Positions 40,714 through 49,355 of a stretch of DNA of 64,000 bases are shown here, piece after piece (within the stretch, counting starts at the first letter, position 1; each line of letters starts with the position of its first letter). The stretch lies in NCBI GenBank assembly GCA_964604875.1, contig CAZSAC010000001.1, forward strand, positions 1 to 64,000, read 5' to 3'. The position numbers and the translations under genes are program-made. The notes under the pieces are model-generated. The model searched no databases. It was not told where the DNA came from and saw only the letters and a list, made by a program, of their open reading frames with translations. Source of the stretch: JAVVSR01 sp964604875. Its GTDB lineage: Bacteria > Bacillota > Clostridia > Christensenellales > CAG-917.

Positions 40714-41587
40714 TTTCTTCTTCCTCCTCTGATATTACAACAGGCGTCTCAATCCCTTCCCTTAGGTTGATTTCAATATCCGAAAACGCTTCCGACTGCA
40801 CAACGGTTATAACTTGGCGTTTTAGAAGCTCAAGCATAGCAAGGAACGTATTGATTATTTCCAATTTGTTAAAATCGTTGTCAAACAAAGAGAAAAGCTT
40901 CACGGATTTTTTTTCAAAAACGCTTTGGCTTATGTAGTTCATTCTGTCCGAAACGGAGAATCTCTCTTTTAAAATTTTCTTTGGTTCGGCAAGCTTTTCT
41001 TCCCTATCGATTCTATGCATCATTTTCGCATAGGCGTCAATCATTTTGCTTAGGTCAAAGTCTTTTATTGCAATTCGATAGTCGTCTTCGGTATAGACAG
41101 GCTCGCGATAAAAACGGTTTATAGTTTCAAGCTCTCTGAGCTTTTCGGACATCTGCTTAAACATATCGTATTCCTGCAGACGCCTAATTAAGCTGTCCCC
41201 CGGAAGCTCGCCCGCTTCGATTTCCACTTGCTCGGTGGGTATCAACCGCTTGGCTTTGACCTCAATAAGCTCGCCCGCCATTGTGATAAATTCACCCGCG
41301 TATTCAATTTCGTTTTCGTCCCACGCTTGAAATTGGCGGATAATTTCCAAATATTGCGAGGTTATATCCGATACAAAAATATCTTCAATTTCAATCTTAT
41401 TTTTTTTGATTAGATACAAAAGCAAGTCCAACGGACCTTCATAACGTGATAAATCAAAACGATAATCCTTACGGCTTTCATAAATGTCGTCGTCATCGCC
41501 GTACATAACGCTTTCAACGGCAACAACCTTGCCGTCTACAACACGAAAATATTCATCGTCTTTTCTCGTAAATTTCTTTATATCCAT
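40688..41587 (-). CDS. scpA: Segregation and condensation protein ScpA (kleisin)
   Basis: 299 residues. The kleisin N-terminal helix segment YEGPLDLLLYLIKKNKIEIEDIFVSDITSQYLEII (about 49-83), middle region EYDMFKQMSEKLRE, and C-terminal winged helix (TFLAMLELLKRQVITVVQSEAFSDIEI). N-terminal extension of about 45 residues ahead of the kleisin core. Bridges Smc heads with ScpB. ATG 5 bases after the S2P stop. Confidence 0.95.
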   Translation of the reverse strand: MDIKKFTRKDDEYFRVVDGKVVAVESVMYGDDDDIYESRKDYRFDLSRYEGPLDLLLYLIKKNKIEIEDIFVSDITSQYLEIIRQFQAWDENEIEYAGEFITMAGELIEVKAKRLIPTEQVEIEAGELPGDSLIRRLQEYDMFKQMSEKLRELETINRFYREPVYTEDDYRIAIKDFDLSKMIDAYAKMMHRIDREEKLAEPKKILKERFSVSDRMNYISQSVFEKKSVKLFSLFDNDFNKLEIINTFLAMLELLKRQVITVVQSEAFSDIEINLREGIETPVVISEEEEEIAEYSGNS

Positions 41588-41591
41588 TAAA

Positions 41592-42314
41592 TTACACCGT
41601 CAAAACAACACCCCAAATAAGCTTAAACAATTTATCAACAATGGTTTGCACCCACTCAAAATACATTCCAAAAATATCCAAAGCAGGGGCGATATTGCCC
41701 AAAAGTCGGCTTAAAATGATAACGCCTAAAAGCACGAAAGAACCATATTGCTCCATAAACTTTACATATGGATTGGTAGGTTTTGTAAATGCTTGAACAA
41801 CCCTAAAGCCGTCAAGCGGATAAATCGGCAATAAGTTAAAAGCAATTAAACTTACATTGATTAATGTGCTGAAATAGAAGAAATAATAAAGCAATTTAAA
41901 CATCGCATAGACAAAATTGCTTTTTACCAAAACGTCGGACGGCACCAATAAAACCAAGTTTGAAAGCCCAAAACACAAAAACGCGATAATCAAATTCATC
42001 GTTACGCCGGAAATTGCCGTTGTAAAAATGCCAACGCGCTTGTTTTTAAAATTATCGGGGTTTATCGGCACAGGCTTTGCCCAACCAAATCCCACAATGA
42101 AAAACATTAACAAGCCGTACACGTCGAAATGCGCCTTTGGATTAAGGCTTAATCGCCCTGATAATTTGGCAACTAAATCACCATTTTTATAGGCAACCCA
42201 AGCATGCGCCCACTCGTGAAGCATAATCGCCATAATAACAGCGGCGGTAAACGATATTATAAGTATAAATTTGTCCTGCGCGGACAAGTTTGAAATCAAA
42301 ATATTAATAATCAT
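41592..42314 (-). CDS. Site-2 protease family membrane metalloprotease (M50)
   Basis: 240 residues, about six membrane helices. Zinc motif HEWAH (about 33-37) inside a helix, and the third-ligand motif NLLPIYPLDGFRV (about 163-175). This short type, without PDZ or CBS domains, is commonly encoded beside scpAB and lysA in Clostridia. Substrate unknown. Its ATG overlaps the lysA stop (ATGA). Confidence 0.9.
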   Translation of the reverse strand: MIINILISNLSAQDKFILIISFTAAVIMAIMLHEWAHAWVAYKNGDLVAKLSGRLSLNPKAHFDVYGLLMFFIVGFGWAKPVPINPDNFKNKRVGIFTTAISGVTMNLIIAFLCFGLSNLVLLVPSDVLVKSNFVYAMFKLLYYFFYFSTLINVSLIAFNLLPIYPLDGFRVVQAFTKPTNPYVKFMEQYGSFVLLGVIILSRLLGNIAPALDIFGMYFEWVQTIVDKLFKLIWGVVLTV

Positions 42315-43642
42315 ATAGTTTCCTTTTTAAAGCGGTCGGGTATACAGTCGTTTCTGAGCAAATCGTCGTAGGTTTGCGGTTTAACAATATATTCTGCAAT
42401 CCCGTCTTTAACCAAAACCACAGGCGGAACAAGATTTTTATTGTAATTACTGCTCATAGAATGGTTATATGCTCCGGTTGAAAAAACGGCGATTATATCA
42501 CCCTGACGGGGGGTTTGAATTTTAACATCTTTTGAAATTAAATCTCCACTTTCGCAACATTTTCCTGCCAATGTGATGTTATCGTTTATGCTATCGTTTG
42601 CTCTGTTTGCAATTATTGCCGAGTATTTAGCGTCATATAAAGCATATCTCGGATTATCAAACATACCGCCGTCTATAGCAACGTATTTACGTAAATGCTC
42701 AATGTTTTTAATTGTTCCCACCGTATAAAGCGTTATACCCGCCTCCGCAACCAGCGAGCGTCCCGGTTCAATAATCAAATGCGGTTTTTTAATATTCAAA
42801 CGCGACACGGTTTCCAAAAGCTTTTGACAAAGTTTTTGCGTAAAATCCGCATAGTCTGTTGGAGAAAACTTATGGTCGGCGTCAGTATAATAGACGCCCC
42901 AGCCTCCGCCAACGTTTAACGCGGGACAAGACACGCCTATGCTTTCCAAGTGCTTTATGTAATTGCATACGATGTCAATAGTCATAGCGTAAGGTTCAAA
43001 CTCAAAAATTTGCGAACCGATATGAAACGCCAAACCGTAAAACCTAATATTTTTATAATTGGAAATGCTCAAAATAGACTTATCTAAATCGATGTCGTTG
43101 ATTTGAATGCCGAATTTGCTGTCAACCTTTGCAGTCTGAATAAAATCGTGCGTATGCGCCTCAACGCCGGGATTGACTCTAATCATTACGTTTTGAATAT
43201 GGTTATATTTTTCTGCTAAAGCATTGATGGAAACAAGCTCGTCCTCGTTTTCGATAACTATGCAACCGATTTTATTTGAAATGGCAAGCTCTAACTCAGC
43301 AAAAAGTTTATTGTTTCCGTGGAAATATGCCTTATTTAATGGAAAACCCGCTTTTTTAGCGCAGTAAATTTCACCGCCCGAAACAACGTCGGCAGAAAGG
43401 CCTAGCTCTTTTAAAATTGCATACATCGCAAGGCTTGAAAAAGCTTTAGAGGCATAGGCGATTTCACCGTCGCCATAAAACTTTTTGACTGCGCCGGTAT
43501 ACGCCGAAGCAACCTCTGTTATATACTGCTCGTCTAAGACGTAAAGAGGTGTGCCGAAAGACTTTGCAAGCGAAACCGTATCACAACCTCCGATTTCCAA
43601 ATGTTCGTCTTTGTTTATTTTTAACGTGTTTCTACTATTCAT
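42311..43642 (-). CDS. lysA: Diaminopimelate decarboxylase
   Basis: 443-residue PLP alanine-racemase-fold enzyme making lysine from meso-diaminopimelate. PLP Lys in YASKAFSS (about 63-70), HGNNK (about 108), GGGWGVYYTDADH, EPGRSLVAEAG, the active-site Cys in CCESGD, and the C-terminal TGAYNHSMSSNYN are all present. First gene of lysA-S2P-scpA-scpB with its own promoter. Confidence 0.96.
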   Translation of the reverse strand: MNSRNTLKINKDEHLEIGGCDTVSLAKSFGTPLYVLDEQYITEVASAYTGAVKKFYGDGEIAYASKAFSSLAMYAILKELGLSADVVSGGEIYCAKKAGFPLNKAYFHGNNKLFAELELAISNKIGCIVIENEDELVSINALAEKYNHIQNVMIRVNPGVEAHTHDFIQTAKVDSKFGIQINDIDLDKSILSISNYKNIRFYGLAFHIGSQIFEFEPYAMTIDIVCNYIKHLESIGVSCPALNVGGGWGVYYTDADHKFSPTDYADFTQKLCQKLLETVSRLNIKKPHLIIEPGRSLVAEAGITLYTVGTIKNIEHLRKYVAIDGGMFDNPRYALYDAKYSAIIANRANDSINDNITLAGKCCESGDLISKDVKIQTPRQGDIIAVFSTGAYNHSMSSNYNKNLVPPVVLVKDGIAEYIVKPQTYDDLLRNDCIPDRFKKETI

Positions 43643-43670
43643 AAAACCTCAACAAATAAAACTTTATTCT

Positions 43671-43699
43671 ATTTTACCAAAAATACGATATTGTGTCAA
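43671..43699 (-). promoter_or_regulatory. Promoter of lysA operon
   Basis: On the minus strand, TTGACA (43694-43699), 17-base spacer, TAAAAT (43671-43676), about 29 bases upstream of the lysA ATG. Confidence 0.75.
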
Positions 43700-43742
43700 T
43701 TTAAATTATATAAATACAACATATAGTATTATTTAATTTTTA

Positions 43743-43778
43743 CAAAAAGAAAAACGGTGAAAAATTATTTCACCGTTT
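43743..43778 (-). terminator. Terminator after dacF
   Basis: The arms AAACGGTGAAA (43752-43762) and TTTCACCGTTT (43768-43778), loop AATTA, are followed on the minus strand by a T-rich run (43743-43751). It ends the long sporulation/isoprenoid run before the lysA promoter. Confidence 0.88.
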
Positions 43779-43796
43779 CTCATAGTCTACTTTATT

Positions 43797-44951
43797 TTAC
43801 CAGTTTTCTGTTATTCTTTTTATAATATCGGATAAACGAGCTTTCTCTACTGTTTCGTTAGCTAATATATTAACCTCCGCGATAACTTTTCCACCTTTTA
43901 TTATAACTGCCTTTCCAACAACGTCGCCCTTTTGGATTGGCGCAGAAACAATATTAGGCAATTCGAAATTTACCTCTATTGCGCCTTCATCTCCTCGTTT
44001 CGTAAAAGCTGAAATATTCTTTTCGGGTATAAGTTCTATACAAGGTTTACGTCCATTTTTTACTTCGATACGTTGTTCTAAGGGTTGATTGGCAGGATAT
44101 AATACCCTATTTTCATATGCGCCAAAAGCATAGTTAAACATATCGGATATATCTTTAAACCGTGTTTTTGAGTCGGGTTCACCAATTACTGTTGCGATAA
44201 CACGCATATCGTTGCGTTTTGCCGATGCCGATAAACAGAACTTTGCCTCAGCAGTAAATCCGGTTTTTCCGCTGTCGCAACCTTTATAAAACCGTATTAA
44301 TTTGTTTGTATTTGTCATTGTGGTTACTCGCCCGTCAGGGTGTTGATAGTCTTCCAACCATATTCCGCAAAACTCATAGTAAAGATTATGCGACAAAAGG
44401 CTTCTAAGCATAATTGAAACGTCTTTGGCTGTTGAGTATTGATTCATTGCGGGCAGTCCTGTGCAATTACTAAAAAGCGTATTTTCCATACCTAATTCTT
44501 TGGCGCGTTTATTCATCATTTTTACAAACCCCGCTTCACTTCCGCCAATTTTTTCCGCCATAACGTGCGCGCTGTCATTTGCGCTCGCAACGACGATTGA
44601 CTTGATTAAATCGCTTGCCTTATGCTTTGTATGAGCGTCTAAAAATATTTGCGAACCGCCCATCGCCGCGCTTTCGGGGCTTACTTCAATCTCATCTGTC
44701 AGCTTAAACTCGCCTCTATTGATAGCCTCAAAGCATAGCAAAGATGTCATAATTTTTACCATACTTGCAATTTGAAGTTTCTCGTTTTCATTTTGCTTAT
44801 ATATAACGGTGCCAGTATCAAAATCCATTAAATACGCCGATTTAGCGCTGGTAGTGATTTCGCTCACGGCAGCAGATGCAAAACCGCTTGAGCCGAATAT
44901 AACACCAAACATTACGGCTATTGCCGTTAAAATCAAAACTGTTTTTTTCAT
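43797..44951 (-). CDS. dacF: D-alanyl-D-alanine carboxypeptidase (DacF-like, S11 family)
   Basis: 384 residues with a cleavable signal peptide (about 1-28). Active-site triad: SMVK (about 64-67, SxxK), SAND (about 118, SxN), KTGFTAEA (about 218, KTG). C-terminal PBP5_C beta domain. Trims D-Ala from peptidoglycan pentapeptides. Location after spo0A-like and spoIIM-like genes suggests a sporulation-linked DacF rather than vegetative DacA, but sequence alone does not prove it. AGAGGTG precedes the ATG. Confidence 0.9.
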   Translation of the reverse strand: MKKTVLILTAIAVMFGVIFGSSGFASAAVSEITTSAKSAYLMDFDTGTVIYKQNENEKLQIASMVKIMTSLLCFEAINRGEFKLTDEIEVSPESAAMGGSQIFLDAHTKHKASDLIKSIVVASANDSAHVMAEKIGGSEAGFVKMMNKRAKELGMENTLFSNCTGLPAMNQYSTAKDVSIMLRSLLSHNLYYEFCGIWLEDYQHPDGRVTTMTNTNKLIRFYKGCDSGKTGFTAEAKFCLSASAKRNDMRVIATVIGEPDSKTRFKDISDMFNYAFGAYENRVLYPANQPLEQRIEVKNGRKPCIELIPEKNISAFTKRGDEGAIEVNFELPNIVSAPIQKGDVVGKAVIIKGGKVIAEVNILANETVEKARLSDIIKRITENW

Positions 44952-44991
44952 AAATCACCTCTATCAAATAGCTTGTAGATATATGAAATTT

Positions 44992-45570
44992 TTATTCATC
45001 AATATATTTTGGCGTTGCAATCTCAAACAAGCACGAAAATAAAGCGAACAATATACAAAGTATGATGACGTTTATAAGAAAGACCAAAAGCAACTTTTTT
45101 AAAACCATTTTAGCCACTTGCCAACATACACTACATTTGCAAGAAGTGTATGGCGAAATTAAGGCTAACGCCGCATTCAGCAATAAAAAAGATGCGATGA
45201 AGTTTGGAATATATATAAACAAAATGCTTCCAAAAACCATAATCGAAAAATCATTAAAGAAAACGCCAAAAGCGCACCCGGCGAACATTCCTAAAATTGA
45301 AAATACCAAATAACCAAATATACTTAGCCAGCGCGATAGCGTTGATAAAAACAAACAGAAATAACATAAAAAAATCAAGCCTAAAAACCAAACAAGCGCT
45401 TGTTTGGAATTAAAAACCACTTCGATTTCATCAGGAAGATTTATACACAGAATACCAAACACCAACCCAATTAAAAACAGTATAGCGTTTAGGATTATTA
45501 CCCAACGGTATTCTTTAAAAAAATCACGTATAATAAATTCAATATTTTGCTTGGCGTATGCTTTCACCAA
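44992..45570 (-). CDS. SpoIIM-like membrane protein
   Basis: About 191 residues with five to six hydrophobic helices (starting near 24, 57, 83, 107 and 160). The helix pattern with glycines in IFGYLVFSILGMFAGCAFGVF, followed by SILFIYIPNFIASFLLLNAALAL, resembles stage II sporulation protein M (DMP complex, engulfment). Its position between the spo0A-like gene and dacF fits. Similarity by eye is modest, and a CKCSVCW cluster is unusual. Start codon is a TTG (45570) or adjacent GTG (45567), with no clear ribosome site. Confidence 0.5.
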   Translation of the reverse strand: MVKAYAKQNIEFIIRDFFKEYRWVIILNAILFLIGLVFGILCINLPDEIEVVFNSKQALVWFLGLIFLCYFCLFLSTLSRWLSIFGYLVFSILGMFAGCAFGVFFNDFSIMVFGSILFIYIPNFIASFLLLNAALALISPYTSCKCSVCWQVAKMVLKKLLLVFLINVIILCILFALFSCLFEIATPKYIDE

Positions 45571-45597
45571 ACAAAATATATGCGCAACTTTTCAGTA

Positions 45598-45942
45598 TTA
45601 TGCTTGTCTGGCTATGCTTTGCAGAGATAATAACGCCGTCATAATGAACTGTTTGTTTGAAGGTTTACCTTTTCTCATATCAATGGTTTCGCCAAACTCG
45701 TCATACAAATTATTAACGTCGCCCTTAAGCCAAGCGGTTGAAATTGCATTTTGTACGTCTTTTTCAATGGCGGCGATTGATTTGTTATATTTATTTGACA
45801 GCCTGACATAGCCGGTATATTTTAACGGAAGCAACTCGTGTCCTTCCATTCCGCATTTTAAAAGTTCCGCCAAATATCTATAGCCCAGTTTATTTGGCAC
45901 AAAGCCCAACTTTAGTAGGTATTCGGAAATTAATTTGTCCAT
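45598..45942 (-). CDS. Stand-alone Spo0A C-terminal DNA-binding domain protein, no receiver domain
   Basis: 114 residues that align along their full length with the Spo0A effector domain. LLKLGFVPNKLGYRYLAELL corresponds to [20 protein letters not shown] of B. subtilis, and AISTAWLKGDVNNLYDEFG to AIEVAWSRGNIDSISSLFG, then GKPSNKQFI to AKPTNSEFI. The recognition-helix stretch is diverged: IAAIEKDVQN replaces ASRVERAIRH. The ATG has a strong GGAGGAG site 3-4 bases upstream. The 96 bases to spoIVB hold no receiver domain. Position after spoIVB is the canonical spo0A place. With no phosphorylation domain it should act constitutively or be controlled by amount. Confidence 0.88.
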   Translation of the reverse strand: MDKLISEYLLKLGFVPNKLGYRYLAELLKCGMEGHELLPLKYTGYVRLSNKYNKSIAAIEKDVQNAISTAWLKGDVNNLYDEFGETIDMRKGKPSNKQFIMTALLSLQSIARQA

Positions 45943-46038
45943 ATTCTCCTCCGCCCTACTAAGCTAACACATTTTCAATCACGGATTTTGAAACTTTTTG
46001 CAAAATAAAATAAAAAATGCTTGAATTATATAAAATTT

Positions 46039-47106
46039 TTAAGCCGCTTCAAAATTTTCTTTGTCTCCCGCGCCCGCCAAAAGCATATTTTCAATATAAA
46101 TTCCATAGCCTCTTTCAGGATTATTCACAAAAACGTGAGTAACCGCCCCGATAAGTCTGCCATTTTGTAAAATCGGGCTTCCGCTCATACCTTGAACAAT
46201 TCCACCCGTTGCAGAAAGCAGACGTTCGTCTTTTATATTGATAACAAAATTTTTGATTGTTGCCGCCTTGCCGATGCTTACTTTTACTATTTCGATTTCA
46301 TAGTATTGCGGAATCTCCCCGGAAACTGTGGAATAAATAAAAGCTTTTCCAATTTCTATTTGGTTGGGAGATGCAATCTCAACCAATTGCGCATTAGCAG
46401 GAAGTTCGTCGTATGTCCCGAAAATACCGCAAATATTGTTTCTGTCAATTCCGCCTATTTTACCGTCTATCATACTAAATGAGCCTTTTAGTTCCCCCGC
46501 AACGCCGTCTTGAGCTTTTTTAATCCCCGTGATTTTACACGAATAAATAAAACCCTTGTTTAAGTCAGACGACAACCCCGTTTGCGAATCTAATATATGG
46601 TGTCCAAGCGCGCCGAAGCGTTTGTCTTTTGTTATATATGTTAGCGTACCTATCCCTGTAATGTTATCTTTAACGCTTATTCCAAGTTTAAATTCTTTTG
46701 TCAAAACGTCCTTTGCCAAATTTACGGTTTTGGTTAAAACCTCTCCATTTCTAATATATTTAAGCGCCGCAACCTTAAAATTGTTTCCATTGATTATTTT
46801 GGCAATATCCGTAGAAGAGCGCACAGGTAACTCGTTTATTGACATCAAAATATCACCCGGTTTGACATCGTCAGAACTTAACGGCTTGACAACGCCTCTA
46901 TCGGTTATAACATATGAAGCGCCCGTTATAATGACGCCTTCCGTACCGATAGACACACCAACGGGTATTCCGCCCAAATATACTCTCGCGCCGTTAAAGT
47001 TTATAGCTTCCGATGACGTGATATCAACACTTAATGCTGAAAGTCCGCTAACTGTGGCAAATAAAAAAACAACAAATATTATGGATTTCGTTAAAACGCT
47101 TTTCAT
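46039..47106 (-). CDS. spoIVB: SpoIVB serine peptidase
   Basis: 355 residues. N-terminal membrane/signal helix (about 7-27), PDZ domain (about 80-135; VKPGDILMSINELPVRSSTDI), then the S55 protease domain with the His in GALGHHILDSQTG (about 168-180) and Ser in VQGMSGSPILQNGRLIGAVTHV (about 310-331). Made in the forespore, it cuts SpoIVFA to trigger pro-SigK processing. There is no Shine-Dalgarno; a SigG-like promoter ends 8 bases before the ATG. Shorter than the B. subtilis protein (about 426). Confidence 0.95.
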   Translation of the reverse strand: MKSVLTKSIIFVVFLFATVSGLSALSVDITSSEAINFNGARVYLGGIPVGVSIGTEGVIITGASYVITDRGVVKPLSSDDVKPGDILMSINELPVRSSTDIAKIINGNNFKVAALKYIRNGEVLTKTVNLAKDVLTKEFKLGISVKDNITGIGTLTYITKDKRFGALGHHILDSQTGLSSDLNKGFIYSCKITGIKKAQDGVAGELKGSFSMIDGKIGGIDRNNICGIFGTYDELPANAQLVEIASPNQIEIGKAFIYSTVSGEIPQYYEIEIVKVSIGKAATIKNFVINIKDERLLSATGGIVQGMSGSPILQNGRLIGAVTHVFVNNPERGYGIYIENMLLAGAGDKENFEAA

Positions 47107-47114
47107 ATCAAATG

Positions 47115-47144
47115 TAGTGTGATAACGATTAAATAAAATATTCG
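47115..47144 (-). promoter_or_regulatory. Forespore (SigG/SigF-like) promoter of spoIVB
   Basis: On the minus strand, CGAATA (47139-47144), 17-base spacer, CACACTA (47115-47121). It is close to the SigG consensus TGAATA-N17/18-CATACTA. The predicted start falls 0-2 bases before the ATG. Confidence 0.65.
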
Positions 47145-47170
47145 ACTTATAAAATCAAATTATTTTGAAA

Positions 47171-48892
47171 TTATTGGTTATTTTCTGAGACAACTTGGCT
47201 TTTATATCCGTTAGAATGCGATTTCATTTCCTTTGCGTGAGGAATTGCGTGCTCACTGTAGCCCGAACCTCCAATAAGCCTTGCAATTTCGGAAATTTGA
47301 CCATCAAAGTCCAAAAGCGATAATTCGGTTACGGTTTTTTCGCCCTTAGTAAATTTTTCAATTTTGTAATGTAAATCTGCCATACTGGCAAGTTGAGGAA
47401 GATGCGTAACAGCGATAACCTGCCTATCACAAGAAATATTAAACAGTTTTTCAGCAACCACTTGAGCGATATTTCCGCTTATCCCCGTATCAATCTCATC
47501 AAATACGATAGTAAAGATATTATCTAATTTGGCAATTATGTTTTTAAGAGCCAACATAAATCGAGACATCTCACCGCCCGAGATAATTTTTGCAAGAGGT
47601 TTTTCAGGCTCGCCTACGTTTGCCGAAATCAAAAATTCGACCTTGTCAAACCCTAGTTCTCCGCAGTCCTCAATCGATAAATCACCATTATCCGTAAAAC
47701 TTACAACAAACTTAGAACCTTTCATTCCCAAGTCGTTGAGTTGTTTATTAATTTCTTTTTCCAAAACCTTAGCATTTGACCGTCTAAGCTTGCTTAGTTT
47801 GTCACATTGCAAAAGCAGTTGCTCCGCTGATTTTTTAATTTCATTTTCAAGTCGAGCGCACTCATCGTCGGCATTGGAAAGCAAATCAAACTCAGCCTTA
47901 GCTTGTTTTAAAAAGTCTAAAGCGGTGTCAACGCTTCCACCGAACTTTCGAGAAAGCGACCTGACAAGCTCCAACCGTTCTTCTATTTTTTCTGCGGAAA
48001 AATCGTCATATTGTAATTTATCTAAAATTTCTTCCAAGCTTTCAGAAATATCTTTTAATTCAATTTTTACGCTATCTAATCTTTCAACAAAACTTCCAAG
48101 TTGGTTATCAAACTCGCCCGCAATTGAAAGCATATTTTTTGCCTTATTCAACAAAGCGATAGCAGAAAGACCTTCAAAATTACCATTAAGCATTTCTTTA
48201 CTGTCGGAGATAGAATTTACGATTTTTTCCATATTACGGAACTTTTTTCTTTGAGACAATAACTCGTCTTCCTCGCCAACAATTAAATCCGCTTTTTCCA
48301 GCTCATCAATTTGATAAGCCAAAATATCCAGTTTTCTTGCTCTATCGTCAGCATTTCCAAATTTATTATATTTTGATATCAGCTGCTTATATGTATAATA
48401 TAAAGTTTTTACTTTTTCGATTTCGTTGCTAACGGCTTTCCCGCCGAAATTATCTAAAAGTTGTATATGCGAAGACGTGTTTAAAAGCGATTGATGCTCG
48501 TGCTGTCCGTGAATATCGACCATACGTTGCGTCAATCCTTTAAGCATTCCCAGTGTTGTTGTGTGTCCGTTAATTCTACACTCATTTTTACCGTTTATGC
48601 TCATAACACGACTTAATATCAATATTTCTTCAGCTTCAACGCCTATTTCAGTCAAATAATCTAAAACTTCAGAATTTTGATATTCTTCAAATACCGCCTC
48701 AACATAAGCGTTTTCTTCTCCAAAACGAATTAACGTTTTATCAGCTCTTTCGCCCAAAACAAAGTTTAGAGAATCAATTATAATTGATTTTCCAGCGCCT
48801 GTTTCACCGCTTAATATGTTAAGACAGCATCCAAACGATGCAGTCAAATTTTCTATAAGCGCTATGTTTTTTATGGTAATTTGTTTAAGCAT
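47171..48892 (-). CDS. recN: DNA repair protein RecN
   Basis: 573 residues of the SMC-like family: Walker A LSGETGAGKSIIID (about 28-41), long coiled coil (about 160-360), signature LISGGEMSRFMLALKNII (about 440) and Walker B TIVFDEIDTGISG. Acts early at double-strand breaks. Two bases from argR in the conserved order tlyA-nadK-argR-recN. Confidence 0.96.
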   Translation of the reverse strand: MLKQITIKNIALIENLTASFGCCLNILSGETGAGKSIIIDSLNFVLGERADKTLIRFGEENAYVEAVFEEYQNSEVLDYLTEIGVEAEEILILSRVMSINGKNECRINGHTTTLGMLKGLTQRMVDIHGQHEHQSLLNTSSHIQLLDNFGGKAVSNEIEKVKTLYYTYKQLISKYNKFGNADDRARKLDILAYQIDELEKADLIVGEEDELLSQRKKFRNMEKIVNSISDSKEMLNGNFEGLSAIALLNKAKNMLSIAGEFDNQLGSFVERLDSVKIELKDISESLEEILDKLQYDDFSAEKIEERLELVRSLSRKFGGSVDTALDFLKQAKAEFDLLSNADDECARLENEIKKSAEQLLLQCDKLSKLRRSNAKVLEKEINKQLNDLGMKGSKFVVSFTDNGDLSIEDCGELGFDKVEFLISANVGEPEKPLAKIISGGEMSRFMLALKNIIAKLDNIFTIVFDEIDTGISGNIAQVVAEKLFNISCDRQVIAVTHLPQLASMADLHYKIEKFTKGEKTVTELSLLDFDGQISEIARLIGGSGYSEHAIPHAKEMKSHSNGYKSQVVSENNQ

Positions 48893-48893
48893 T

Positions 48894-49346
48894 TTATAAA
48901 AGAGATTTAAGTTTCTCGACAGTATCCTCTACTGCGCTCCTGTGCTTTATCATAATTAGAATTGTGTCGTCGCCTGCTATACAACCCATAACATCGGATA
49001 ATGACATTTTATCTATTAATGCAGCCGCAGAGTTTGCGCTACCGCTTAAAGTTTTGATAACAATAAAATTTTCAGAAAAATCTATCGACAAAACCGACTC
49101 TCTAAAAAGATTTAAAAGCTTATCTGACGTTTTATATTCCTGTATTTGTGGTTGGGAATATTTATAGCCCTTGTTGGCTGTCATTGTTTTGATTAGTCCA
49201 AGCTCCTTAATATCGCGCGAGACTGTGGCTTGTGTGACAACATAGCCCTCTTCTCTTAATGCTTCAGCAAGCGCCTCTTGCGTTTCGATTTCACGCTTAG
49301 ATATAATCTCGACCAGTTTTAATTGTCTTGTACTGCGCGCCATCAT
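48894..49346 (-). CDS. argR: Arginine repressor ArgR/AhrC
   Basis: 150 residues. N-terminal winged helix (KLVEIISKREIETQEALAEALREEGYVVTQATVSRDIKELGL, about 10-51) with the SRDI recognition element, and C-terminal arginine-binding hexamerisation domain (TLSGSANSAAALIDKM...GCIAGDDTILIM, with the Asp pair binding arginine). Controls arginine metabolism genes, none of which are in the window. Conserved neighbour of recN. Confidence 0.95.
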   Translation of the reverse strand: MMARSTRQLKLVEIISKREIETQEALAEALREEGYVVTQATVSRDIKELGLIKTMTANKGYKYSQPQIQEYKTSDKLLNLFRESVLSIDFSENFIVIKTLSGSANSAAALIDKMSLSDVMGCIAGDDTILIMIKHRSAVEDTVEKLKSLL

Positions 49347-49355
49347 TTTCCTCCG

